DNA of 41,757 nt from Chromera velia (taxonomy: Eukaryota; Sar; Chromeraceae). The notes beneath the pieces were generated by a model that had not been told where the DNA came from, made no database searches, and saw nothing but the letters and a program-made list of their open reading frames with translations. Position 1 is the first letter of the stretch. Every line of letters starts with the position of its first letter. The stretch lies in contig JAHBMJ010000479.1 in NCBI GenBank assembly GCA_018398765.1, forward strand, positions 4,588 through 46,344. The letters run 5' to 3'. The position numbers were made by a program, and so were the translations under genes. Below, piece by piece: positions 1 through 10,397 of the stretch.

Positions 1-273
1 CCCCCCCCCCGCGTCGCATACGTACACTCCAAAATTACTCTCCTTTAAAATCTTTTTGCTTCGCTTTCTTTTCTCCTTAATTAATTCTTTGCCTTTCCGA
101 TCGACCGCCTGATGCGTCTGTATCTTCTCCTTGATTCCTTCTTTTGCCTCCTGCTCTCACCTCATCCATTCAGTCCTCCCCCTCGATCTTCCTCTGCTTC
201 CCTCCACTTCATTCATTTTCACCGTCTCATGCAAGGCTACACTTTTCTGTTCTCCATTGAATTCCTTCCTTCC

Positions 274-3200
274 TCATTCTCCTTTTGTGTCCGTCTCTCC
301 CTGTACCTCTACAGAGCCCTGCATGATCTCCAACAGCTTCTCCTCTCTGACAACCCTAGGCGTCCGTGCTTGACTTGGAGATGCGCCCCGTCCCAGCTGC
401 ACCTTCCGCATTGCGTCAAAAGTTCCCCCGCTGACCCTGTGAATGCGGGGAGGCGCCATCTCTCCTGTCGACCTGAAGTGTTTATACACCGCGTTCCGTT
501 CACACAGTGCGGTATCCAGTCTGCTCTCTAACAAAGATGTGTTCAGACAAACTTGACTGTCACTCTTTCCTGACCCTGCTCCCCCCCTAACCTCTCCCCA
601 CTCCGATGCTCCCCCACTGCCGAAGGGCGGTTTCTCTCGTCGCGTCTCTACAAAGAACGCATAATGAGGTGCACCGTCTGTGTGCTGCAGACTGGGCTCA
701 AGATTTTGGGGTTCTATGCACGCAAAGTCACAAATTGGGACGTCCCGGAAGGCGGATGTGACAGAGTCAATCAACGTCACTTCGAACGTCTGCTCCCCCC
801 CCAAATTCAACCCCATGGTCTTCCGGCCCAAGACCTCAACTTCGGGACAAGTGCCGTTGCGCGCCGCCACATGCACCAACTCTCCCAGACGATACCTGTA
901 CAGGCCGCCGTAGGTGGTCACGATCACTTCATAAATGTTGCCCTCCTCTACCTGCAGGAATCAGAAGAATAAGGCGAAAAACGATTACTCCTTTTGGTGT
1001 CACGATTCTGTGTGCGTGTCCCAATGAAACCGACTGTCGATGGTCACAAGTGTTTCATGGGTATTGCACCATTGGCCTCCGTGTCGGGATGCAAATGAAA
1101 CGCGAAGAGGACCAGAGAGGAGAAAGAGAGAAAGAGAGGAGAAAAAAAGACAAAGGGGTAGGCTGGGGCGGGAGAAAGATACAAAGAGGGTGAAAAAATA
1201 TATGTGGAAGTAACGCAATAAGAAAGTAACTGACTGGCATGCAGTCTTTGGGACAGATCTCGCAGATACACATCACTAGATTCAAAGGAAATCCACTTTT
1301 CTTATTCTCTCTATCACCCTGCTGACCGACCTCATCGATAAATTTCGTCTTCTGTCTGAGGGCAAATTCAGCCTCACTGCCTGGCACCACAGGACCTCCT
1401 GCCTCTGCCAGGGGGAGGAACTCAAAGAACATTCCCCTCGGCAAAAGGGTAAACGTACGGGGACCGCGAGCGTGCAGATTGACGCCCAACGCACCCTCTG
1501 TTGTTGCAAACATGGGGGAGAAAATAGGGAGCCACCCCTCAGGATCGAAGTCAAGACGCAATCTACGACCGTACAGCCCAAACCCCCCGGTCTCATTGGC
1601 CATCACCACGTTCATTCGAGGCCAGAGACGGCGAATCAACCCAGCCCTCTCTCCCCTCAACGCTTCCTCAACTGCCTCTGCTCTCTCCGGATCTGCCTGA
1701 GACTTGAGAACAGACTGCAACGCAGGGAGACGAGGCGTCAAATCGGAATCTGTCACGAATTTATCCGCAAACCCCGAAGGCAGATTCCCTGTCCGAAGTG
1801 CCTCGACCAATGCCTCTGCGTTGTTCTCTATCACCGTGAGGAGACGGATAACCTGGAGGGCAGAGGGAGCCTCTATACGGTCAAGCTTCTCATCCTTCAG
1901 AGCAAACAGAGCGTGCAGGAAGAGCATGCCCTCCTCGCTCCTGGTCACGTAGGCCTCCTTCGGAGTGGAGTACCGAAAGAATCTAGTTTTGGGATCCTCG
2001 GGCCCTGCGTAGATGTGGGGACCAATCTTCAACCCGTTCGCCTCACACTCTCTGCAGGCAGGGGGCGAAAAAGAGAAGATGAAGAGAAAGACACTACGTC
2101 ACCAGGCAAGTTGGAGGGTCAGGTATCAGGGCAGTCTCGTCATGAAAGGATGAAGTCGTAGGAAAGAAACGGGAAGGAACAGATCCAAAAGGGGGAGAGC
2201 AAAACACGAGAAAAATGGGGAAGAGGGATCGTATCGAGAGAATCGATCGACAGCGCGCAAAGAAGCAGCGAGAGCAGTTGACAGCACAGTACTGACAATA
2301 AAAACCGATCACCTGAGACGGCAAATCACTTTCTAGACTGTTCATGCTTGTAGAGGACAAAGCTCATTGGATAGATAGATGGAATTGCGGCCTCTTCTGC
2401 CAACCCACCTCAGTGTAGGCAGGTGCATGATTCTCAACGTTTTCCTCAGGTTGAGGCACTGAGGAAATGTCTTGAACAGTTCACTGAAAGACCCTACAAT
2501 CCCTTCGTAGTTGTACAGCTGTCTGAGTTTGGTGGTGATCGGGAGCAGTCGGGGCGCTCCAGACACTCCTGAGGTTTCCGCAATCATCCAGGGTTCCTGT
2601 GCCGTCAGGATTCCTTGTGCGGCTTTGGACTGCAGGAGACGGTTGATGTAGGGAATGTAGTGGTTGTAGTCTGTGATCGGGTGGGCCTGTCGGAACTCCT
2701 CTCTTGACCTGACGCTCTGTAACCCATACGACCTCACGTAGTCTGTGGACCTCTGGTACCTCAGGATCTCCAGGAGGAAACGCTCGTTCATCTTCCCAGC
2801 TTCTTTGCACTCAAGCTCCAGCATCCCGCGGGCACGTCCGGAGACGTACTGCATCGCCTGCAAAAAGACAGAAGGGAAGAAAATACTGTCCGCATTGTAT
2901 GGAGAGAGGAGGGGGGCTGATTGGTGGGTGATGGGAGGAAGGGGAGAAGGAAGAGAGGAACGTTCTGTGTTGGTGGGACTCGGGAAAGCGCCACACAAGG
3001 GCCCGCAGACGCGAGAGGTCAGGACAGAATGCAGAGATCAAAATAGGAGGAGACAGATGTGAGGGGGGCAGGGGTGAGGGGTTTGGAAGGGAGGGGACAC
3101 GCAGGAGACGGCAGAGAAGAAAGAGACGTCCGAGACAGGAGAAAAGAAATATGAGCAAGCAGCGAGAGGCCTGCACTGCCTTATTGTAGCATACACAGCA

Positions 3201-3505
3201 AGGGACGTACTAACTCACTCGATAGCTGAACCACTGGCTGAATGCCGATCGGAGCGTGTGAGAACTAGATCTGCAGAGGCGGGAATCGACACAGAGGCGG
3301 GGGGAGGAGCATAAAGAGAAACGAGACGGGAACCGTCACGTGGACAGCCGGACAAATATCCAAACACGACGCACCTTTCCTCATTGTTGAGTAGGAATTT
3401 TCTGAAGTCCCACAAGCCGTAGAGTGTCCCTCCCCCAAGGATGGCTCCCTGAAGGCGCCAGTGGATTTTCCAGAACCACGGGGGGAACATAGATTGGCTG
3501 GCCAT
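274..3505 (-). CDS. GH3-family acyl acid-amido synthetase, five exons, 676 aa
   Basis: Exons (high to low): 3505-3375, 3270-3219, 2857-2409, 2051-1331, 951-274. The phases match and the sum is 2031 nt. GH3 enzymes (ANL superfamily) adenylate a carboxylic acid such as jasmonate or indole-acetate and join it to an amino acid. Visible landmarks are the ATP-binding TSGVSG loop (about residues 156-161), FATTEG (about 392-397, the place of the plant SSE-type motif) and YRYRLGE (about 469-475), followed by a complete C-terminal GH3 domain. The protein is longer than typical plant GH3s (about 550-610 aa). It has an N-terminal hydrophobic patch (AILGGGTLYGLW) that could be a membrane or organelle signal. 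The ATG at 3505 is chosen because upstream codons in this frame are not ATG. Exon 2 is only 52 nt; without it exons 1 and 3 do not join in frame. It stops with TGA. The true substrate cannot be told from sequence. Family call strong, exon edges good. Confidence 0.9.
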
Positions 3506-4219
3506 TCTTGTTTCTTCTTCTCGTCTCTTCGCGCAAGACAAACAAGTATTAGTAACGAGCGCCGCAACTCTTTCTCTCTTCGGGCGGCGACGCGGCAAGA
3601 CCAAGAGAGACAATTAATTAAAGAGCTTTGTCAGGAAGACGGATGGCCAAAGGAACAGGTCCGGCTCAGCGTCTTGTATTAATAGAGAGAAACGGCACTT
3701 CGGAGGTCTGCTTAGCGGAAAGAGCAAAATGCGCTTTGAGAGACGGATCTGGGGCGTCACGAGCGTCCTTCGACTTAGACTGTTTGCCTGATGAGCCTTC
3801 TGACATACGCACAGTCCAACTGCATACCCATCGATCTGAGATGATCTGAGAACCTCGCAGGTTTTACCGTCTCTTCGTGACCCCGTCTCCGGCGATCTGA
3901 CACAAATGCGTGCATCCTCGAATGCATGATCGCTTTTCGGACCAACTTTTCGACTTTCCGGGGGGCCGCCGCGATTTCGCAGAGACGGCCAAGAACTTCG
4001 GTGTCAGACTGACTTGTCCTCGCCCTCTCTGTTTCTCTCCTCTGTGTTTGACAAATCCCGCGGCCTCACTGAGTCTTCGTGAAAGTGTTTCCCCCGCTCC
4101 AGCCAATGCGAAAGAAAAAAACTCAGACTGGCCTGGAATTGTTCGGTAGCACTTGATTTCAAGAAAGGAGACGGCAGTCGTCTCTCTCCTCTGTCTGACA
4201 AAACTCTCGCACAAGCGGT
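3506..4219. promoter_or_regulatory. Divergent upstream region with five GAGACGG/CCGTCTC copies
   Basis: This 714-base gap separates the starts of the GH3 (-) and NDH-2 (+) genes. It holds GAGACGG at 3740-3746, 3982-3988 and 4168-4174, and the reverse form CCGTCTC at 3867-3873 and 3883-3889. For a 7-mer on both strands about 0.1 copies would be expected by chance in this length. The last copy lies about 50 bases before the NDH-2 ATG. The motif resembles the (A/T)GAGACG element of Toxoplasma promoters; a role here is inferred. No TATA box is obvious. Confidence 0.5.
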
Positions 4220-6151
4220 ATGGGGGTTTGGCAGTCGTTTTTCCTTCTGGCCCTTTTGGTCGGTGCCTCTGCCTTCGTCCCTCCTCGCCCGACTGCTCTC
4301 TCGGGAGGACGGCTTTTCCGTCAAAACGCTGGGCGTCTTGTGAGTAGTCCTCTTGAGAGTAAACCGACTGACCTTGAAGAGGAACTTCAGCAAGAGATTG
4401 ATCTGAAGAACACCAAGCTTTCGAAAGCAGAGGAATTGAAAGAGATCAAAGATGCAGAAGGTAGTGATCAGAGTATTGAAGAATTACTTCGCGTTCGCCC
4501 TTTCGTTCCGTTCCTTTTAGAGAAGGCAGTAGAGAATTTTGATGATTTGTTTGTGAAAAAGAGGCAGAAGGCGTCTGTAGATGAGTTGCGAGATTTGCAC
4601 TCGCGGCTCCACGGATTGAAGGACAAGCACCTTGTCAGTGTGAAAACTCTGGGTGAGGCAAAAGCGGGAGACGGAAAACGAATCGGTCTGACATCGAATG
4701 AGCAGATCCGAAGTGCTCAGATGAAGGGGGAGACGGTGACGGGAAAGAAAAGAATAGTCCTCTTGGGATCAGGGTGGGGTTCCCATTCCTTCCTCTCCTA
4801 TATAGACGCCACAAAGTATGACGTGACTGTGGTTTCCCCGCGAAACTTTTTCCTCTTCACCCCCATGCTTGCCGGTGCTGCCTTGGGTACAGTGGAGTTT
4901 GGTAGCATCACCGAACCGATCCGGAATGTGAACCCCCGGGTTGATTACCTTGAGGCCACATGCCTGGGTGTGGACCCAGAGACACAGACGGCTACATTTG
5001 AGTCGGTTGTGTGTGAGGGGACCAGTTGTGTGATTGAAGAGTTTGTCCTGTCCTATGACATGTTGGTAGTTGCCGTGGGGGCACAAACCGCCACTTACGG
5101 CATCCCCGGAGTTGCAGAGCACTGCTACTTCTTCAAACAAGTAGAGCACGCAGCCGCTGTGCGCAAGGCGATTGGGAATTGCTTTGAGAAAGCGAACCTT
5201 CCGGGGCTGTCAGAGGAGCAGCGAAGGAATCTGCTCACGTTTGTGATTGTGGGAGCAGGACCAACGGGGGTCGAGCTGACGGGGGAGTTGCGGGATTTTG
5301 TTGAAAAAGAAGGGCCACGATACTACCCCCACCTGCTCAAATACGTGGATATCAAGGTTGTTGAGGCGACTGACAAAGTATTGCCCCCTTTTGAGGCTTC
5401 ACTACAGCGCAGAGCTCTCGCCGAGCTAACCGAAAGAAGATCCCCCCTCGCAGATATGGGTCTTTTGGAATCGGAGCGACCTTGTTTGACTTCGGTTCTC
5501 CTGCAGTCGGGGGTCAAGAGAGTGACTGACAGCACTGTCACGCTGTCAGATGGCAGTGAGCTGCCGTACGGTGTGATTGTGTGGGCAGCAGGCAACGGGC
5601 CTCTGCCTCTTGTGGCAGACATGATTGAAGGAGTAGATCGACAGAAAGAGTTGAAAGAGAAGGGGGTAAGCAGGGGACGAATTGTGACGGATCCATGGTT
5701 GCGTGTACAGGGTGTGAAGAATTTGTTTGCCTTCGGTGATTGTGCAGTTATGGAGACGGCACCGCTCCCTCAGACCGCGCAGGTAGCATCTCAGCAGGGT
5801 GCGTTTCTTGCACGGTTGTTGAACAAGAATTTTGATTTGGATGCGAGCGTACCGAAGAGAATTGGTCCGAAGGTATTTCTCTCCGAAAAACTGCCTTTCG
5901 GTGTCGATAGCAGAGATCTTGCGAAGCCTTTTCAGTTTCTGAATCTGGGCATTTTGGCGTATCTGGGGGGGGGGTCCGCCCTTGCGCAGATACAGGTGGA
6001 TCAGCGTCAGCTGAGGCAGGAGGGGGCTGCGGGGTGGGTGTTGTGGAGAGGTGTTTATTTCACAAAGCAGGTGTCTCTACGGAATCGGTTATTGGTTGCA
6101 CTTGATTGGTTGAAGACTTCACTCTTTGGCAGAGATATCACAAGATTTTGA
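4220..6151 (+). CDS. Type II NADH dehydrogenase (NDH-2), probable plastid-targeted, 643 aa
   Basis: This is a single-exon gene from ATG 4220 to TGA. NDH-2 is a flavoprotein on the membrane surface that passes electrons from NAD(P)H to quinone without pumping protons. Two Rossmann folds are visible: GSGWGS at about residues 183-188 (FAD) and VGAGPTGVELTGEL at about 344-357 (NAD(P)H). They are followed by FAFGDCA (about 503-509) and QVASQQG (about 521-527), and the membrane-binding C-terminus ends FGRDITRF. There is no EF-hand insertion. The first 18 residues, MGVWQSFFLLALLVGASA, form a signal peptide. The next residue is Phe in a Ser/Arg-containing stretch, the classic bipartite leader of complex red plastids. 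About 130 more residues of acidic, helical spacer precede the first Rossmann fold. If plastid-targeted, it would serve chlororespiration or cyclic electron flow; a secretory or mitochondrial site is less likely. The intact frame contains no TAA or TAG, arguing against stop reassignment in this genome. Confidence 0.93.
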   Translation: MGVWQSFFLLALLVGASAFVPPRPTALSGGRLFRQNAGRLVSSPLESKPTDLEEELQQEIDLKNTKLSKAEELKEIKDAEGSDQSIEELLRVRPFVPFLLEKAVENFDDLFVKKRQKASVDELRDLHSRLHGLKDKHLVSVKTLGEAKAGDGKRIGLTSNEQIRSAQMKGETVTGKKRIVLLGSGWGSHSFLSYIDATKYDVTVVSPRNFFLFTPMLAGAALGTVEFGSITEPIRNVNPRVDYLEATCLGVDPETQTATFESVVCEGTSCVIEEFVLSYDMLVVAVGAQTATYGIPGVAEHCYFFKQVEHAAAVRKAIGNCFEKANLPGLSEEQRRNLLTFVIVGAGPTGVELTGELRDFVEKEGPRYYPHLLKYVDIKVVEATDKVLPPFEASLQRRALAELTERRSPLADMGLLESERPCLTSVLLQSGVKRVTDSTVTLSDGSELPYGVIVWAAGNGPLPLVADMIEGVDRQKELKEKGVSRGRIVTDPWLRVQGVKNLFAFGDCAVMETAPLPQTAQVASQQGAFLARLLNKNFDLDASVPKRIGPKVFLSEKLPFGVDSRDLAKPFQFLNLGILAYLGGGSALAQIQVDQRQLRQEGAAGWVLWRGVYFTKQVSLRNRLLVALDWLKTSLFGRDITRF

Positions 6152-7334
6152 TGCGGCAGAGACGGTAGCCTGACTCGGGGGTTCAAACTTGTTTGAATTC
6201 AACTCGAACTGCATTCATTCTAGCACGACTGTGAAGATCTCCCTACAGGAAGATGTGTTCAGTGCGTGCCAGTGCATGTTCTTACCCCGGCCGGCGGTGT
6301 CACTGCCGATTTTGTGTTCGTGTCTGATTCCCAGTGATTCTACATCGAGTTGTGTTTAAAACATTATAAGCTAAATTTAGACTTAAAATTCCAGTACCTG
6401 AATAACATTTTTTCGTTTTGAATCGTGCGTAGGATGGTGCAATACTTTAATAATACTCAGCACTGCCTATAATTATATATAGCGTTGAACATAATTCAAG
6501 TGGTAATTGTCCGCCCGGGAGCTTAGCGCTCCAACTACGGTCATGCATTCTCTAACTATAATTTCTTAATTCAATTAATTTCTAGTTCTTTTCTATTTTT
6601 TTTTTGCTGCATGTGTGGTAGTGATAGTATGTGTGTGATTTAACTTGTATGTTTTAATTCCAAATTGTATGCAGGAGTCAGAGTGATACTATGACATCCT
6701 AGGTAACATCAATAAGGACTAACCATGACAATATACTTTATTCCTAGCCTTATTCATTATTTTTTGGATGTACAAGTAGATGCTATAATATGTTAAATTC
6801 AATAAAAACGGATGTGAATGAGCATGAAGTATATTAGTCTGAAGAACTAGATTAGGAAGTACATTCATTCTGTTACTTATCAATTTATATATGCAAAGAC
6901 ACGCTAGAAGACACACCGTATATCATGGTGCATACAGGTATCATATACAGAAGCTAGTTAACAAACATTCTTGTTATGGATTATACCTGCTTGGTTGTTC
7001 TTATAGATTCATATTTTAATCGTTTTCGATCGTTGCCTTGGTTTCTCCCATGCCTGACTGTTTTTCTTCATCCCGGTCAATCTCCGGCCTACGCACTCGT
7101 ACGATTTATATTCCCGTCTACTCTTGCGTTTACTTGGCTTCCCCCTCCCCACCCTGCCTGTCCCTCAGTTTCCTCAAAAGGACCAGAGCGATGCCGCAGC
7201 TTCTAAGATGAGTGGAACTCCTGAACCCACGCAAACACCATACACGCACACGTACACACTTTTCACCTTCTTGTGAGAAATTCTCAATCGTACTGAGTGG
7301 ATCGCACCGCGATAAAGAAAACATTGGAGGTCAA
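6152..7334. other. AT-rich intergenic stretch, no gene seen
   Basis: A GAGACGG lies directly after the NDH-2 stop (about 6156-6162). From about 6350 to 7000 the DNA is strongly AT-rich with short poly-T runs and contains only chance ORFs. From 7060 to 7300 composition is pyrimidine-rich. No coding similarity, tRNA or clear repeat unit was recognised. Confidence 0.6.
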
Positions 7335-8093
7335 TCAAAACCTCCTTATTGGCCAATTCATATTCGACACCATTTTATTCAAGATTTCTTCCTCTGTTGG
7401 AGGAAACAGGGCAGGGGGCTAATATACGCCAACCACAGAGGCGTGCCCAACCTCAAAGTATAATTCGTTGACATCCATTCCGCGGTCCTCGAAATGCAGC
7501 TGCAGTTCCACCATGCTCGACCCGGACTAATGCGGGACGTCAATATCGGGGGGGATGTGCACTTTGTAGAAAGCCGACAGTTTGTAATCTCTGCACTCTA
7601 AAATCTGTCTCACAGCCTCCTACTCAGAGCTCCCCTCCCTGACAGCCCTGTAGGTACAGCCGCATAGCACCGCGGCACGAAGCATTAAGTCCAGCCTGGA
7701 GTTATTGGGTGTCAGCCCAAGCCAGGAAGGCGGAGCTCTGGGCCTCTTTCTGAGATGATACAGACTGAAGGATGCTGCCTCAGAGTCATTCTGCAAGGCC
7801 TTTTTCTCTCGAGACATATGGAGACAATCCAGAGCGTGAAGGAGGTTTGCCTTCAACAAAGGGTCATTGCGGGCCTTGTGAGAAGGCAACAGTTCCCTGA
7901 TAGGAACACCAGTGCGCAGGTGGGCAAGAACGTATTCGACTGCCTGAGGGTCAAGGTCAAGCTAGAGTGGGGAATCAGAGAAAGGGATAGCCTCGAAAAA
8001 AGGGGCCTTTTACAGTGTATTCTTTCTCGTTTCAAACTTTGTACCGCCGACGTTCAGTACGACAAAATCTCTGTCAGCCGCAGTGCGCATCAT
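7335..8093 (-). pseudogene. Dead BTB/T1 (K_tetra/KCTD-type) domain gene with five in-frame stops
   Basis: One minus-strand frame runs from ATG 8093 to TGA 7337-7335. The start (about residues 9-24) is a textbook T1/K_tetra opening: VVLNVGGTKFETRKNTL. It is followed after a short gap by LDLDPQAVEYVLAHLRTG and a helix ending LLHALDCLHM, the later part of the same fold. In KCTD-like proteins this domain makes homo-oligomers and binds cullin-3 or partner proteins. The frame is interrupted by TAA at 8012-8010 and TAG at 7964-7962, 7622-7620, 7529-7527 and 7421-7419, yet no frameshift is needed between them. The acidic loop normally found between the two halves of the domain is shortened. The C-terminal 130 codons (for example AVRQILECRDYKLSAFYKV) are protein-like but unrecognised. 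Either a pseudogene decaying by substitution or, much less likely, a gene read through stops. Confidence 0.75.
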
Positions 8094-9010
8094 TTTTCTG
8101 ATCCAGATAGTTGGATGCTAAGTTGCAGAACATACACCTTTTCAGGAGTGCTAGCAGGAGTGTGACTATGAGGAAGAACAGGGGATTGCCACAGCAGAGT
8201 TTCAATATCAGTCAGCGCTCAGACCCATGCAGTGAGTGCTGTTGCGTACCTCCGTACTCTTCGGCGCATTTTCTCGGCGAGGTCTGCTCAGCAAGTCACT
8301 GAGTCAGCAGTTTATTTTGGAATAATTTTGGAAGACGAAAATACTTGCTTCGAAGCTTTCCGAGTTATCGGACTTCTGGAAGAGAGTGCTTCATGCAGCA
8401 TATAGACGGGGGGCTTGTGTATGCTTGAATAAAAAACTCAGTCAAGAAGGACTTTTCCCATGCCTCGCCAGCAAGAGTGGGTGTGCACAAGTCTGACAGG
8501 TTTGGGGAGGCGTGTATGGTTGGGTTTCTAGAGCTTATATAGAGAGCAGAGATAATGATTGACTGATAATTATATATAAAGCGACTGACCTTCGCTGGAC
8601 TTCAATTACTGTGCGTGCATGCATGACATGCAGCTTTAGTGTCTCTCTGGTCCTTTGTCGGGCCAGTATACATCTTGCCTAGGCATAGGTCCTGTCCGTC
8701 TATTATGGCCAATCTGTTGTAAATGCAAGCCCCTCAGACTAGGCCGCCGCGCCTAGCTTATACTACTCTATGGTGGATAAAAATTAATTATACCTTTCAT
8801 TCTCCATGTGTTCGCGTGGTCAACTCTGCCTATCTATGGATGAGCGTTGTGGTCTTCCTTTTCCCTTCCCCGACTTCTTCTCCAATGGGTTCCTTAGCTA
8901 GTTAAAAAAATTTGTTTCTCCTCAACCTTTTCTTTACATCCATAAATTCTTTTGTATGCTTAGCGGCTTTTGGCTCCTTTGTCATGTTTCTTCTCCAGCA
9001 GGTGTATCGG
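8094..9010. other. Intergenic, no gene seen; TGCATGC cluster near 8613
   Basis: The stretch between the BTB pseudogene and the ERD2-like gene is mixed-composition DNA with chance ORFs only. A TGCATGC-containing run sits near 8613-8632 (gtgcatgcatgacatgcagc). No repeat family or RNA gene was recognised. Confidence 0.5.
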
Positions 9011-9401
9011 GGTGCATGCATGCAGCAGCATGCGACGTGCGTGCATGCAGTTTTAGCCGATTTTGGGGGTGACCCCGCAAAACCATACGTGGGGGGCACT
9101 TTCGCGAACAGATTGCCCACAAATTTTGCGTACGGGGACGTTCGCACGGATTTCGTCTCATGCAGATCCGACGATTGAATTCTGTGAAAGGTCAGAAACC
9201 GATTCTTAATTCAATGAACTTCCAGCAAAAGAGGGGAAGAATCCTCTTCATCCTTCACCCGCAGTACATCGAAGAAGTTTTGTAAGTCAACAGCAGTCCA
9301 TCTACCAGTCCATCTGATCAGTTGTGCAGCCCACTTCGCGTCTGCGATCGAAATCGGAAACGCGACTTCTCCCATTTCAGATTCGATTCTACTGAGCGAA
9401 G
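9011..9401 (+). promoter_or_regulatory. Upstream region of the ERD2-like gene with TGCATGC cluster and CGTCTCA
   Basis: Between about 9013 and 9050 there are two TGCATGC-type runs (gtgcatgcatgcagc and gcgtgcatgcag). At 9154-9160 there is CGTCTCA, the reverse complement of TGAGACG. Both words are known upstream elements in Toxoplasma. They lie 240-390 bases before the ATG at 9402. Function is inferred from motif and position only. Confidence 0.4.
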
Positions 9402-10397
9402 ATGGCGTCTGCACAGAAGTCTCCGTCGGCTTTGACCACCCCTGCCGCGATCAGGCGGATGGTAAACGATGCAATGAAGAGAGCAATGGATCCGTCTTTC
9501 ATGCGACAGCAGTGCATGAAGCACTCTGTTAGCCTTTTCCTGTGGACGTCTTTTCTCACGTCGACAGCCCTGGTGTACTTCACCCTCTCGAACAACAGTT
9601 TTTCGTTTCTTTTGGTGTTGTCATCACTCATCTCAGCATTCGGGTAAGTAGAACTTCATCACCTTTTTCAAGCCTCTTGTTCCTTCTACAATCGCTTCAT
9701 AAACGCCCCACTTGCTCTTCTGCTCAGGTTCATCATGGTCACTGTGAAGGTTCTTATGGCGAGATCTGTTGCCGGCGTATCTTTGAAGATGATGGAAATC
9801 TACCTGGCAGTCCACCTGTTGAGGCTGTACGCAATCGTGCCTTATGACGGGTATCTTCCTGTGGACGCTACCGGTGACTGGTTCTATCAGTGCGTCGAGG
9901 GGGTCTCCTGTCTGTGCGCATTCCTGATCATCTTCTTTTGCAGAGGCGCCTTCCGCAACACATACGATTCTTCAGTTGACTCAACAAGCCAATTGATGCT
10001 CGTCATTCCTGCCATCGTCATGGCTTACTTCTTTCACCCTCGGTTGAACAGACACGAACCCAGCGATATCGCCTGGGCTCTGTCAGTCTACCTTGAGGCA
10101 GTCGCATACCTCCCGCAGCTGTTCCTCTTCAGGAGAGCATACCTTGCTCAACCCTTCCTGAGCCATTTCATGGCAGGACAGGCACTCTCCAAGGTGATTT
10201 CTTACGTCTTCTGGCAGAAGGTTGCACTTCAGTTGAATCAGCTGAAGGATATCTTCAGCCCGACAGTGGGAGTGTTCGTGTTGGGGGTTCAGCTGGTTCA
10301 GGTTTGCATTATGGCCTATTTCTGCTACCACTACCTCCGGTGCCTCGCGAAGGGACGCCCATTGAAGTTCATCTTCAATTTTGGCGAGGAAGTCTGA
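9402..10397 (+). CDS. ERD2-like (ER lumen protein-retaining receptor family) membrane protein, 303 aa
   Basis: The exons are 9402-9643 and 9728-10397, with an 84-base intron (gtaagt...ctcag, phase 2). ERD2/KDEL receptors are seven-helix Golgi-ER proteins that return HDEL/KDEL-tagged proteins to the ER. Family marks are the ARSVAGVSLKMMEIY segment after helix 2 (about residues 92-106) and ALSVYLEAVAYLPQLF (about 198-213), matching the receptor segment that reads SxYLEsVaxLPQL. At 303 aa it is longer than canonical ERD2 (about 212 aa). The extra 75 or so N-terminal residues contain an additional hydrophobic helix. That architecture, and the tail RCLAKGRPLKFIFNF, resemble the plant ERD2-like subfamily rather than true KDEL receptors, so direct HDEL binding should not be assumed. 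Hydrophobic helices continue through the whole second exon. It stops with TGA. Confidence 0.88.

Noticed and set aside
112-972. Plus-strand ORFs over the first kilobase
   Set aside because: They are opposite-strand shadows of GH3 exon 5 and its pyrimidine-rich 3' flank.
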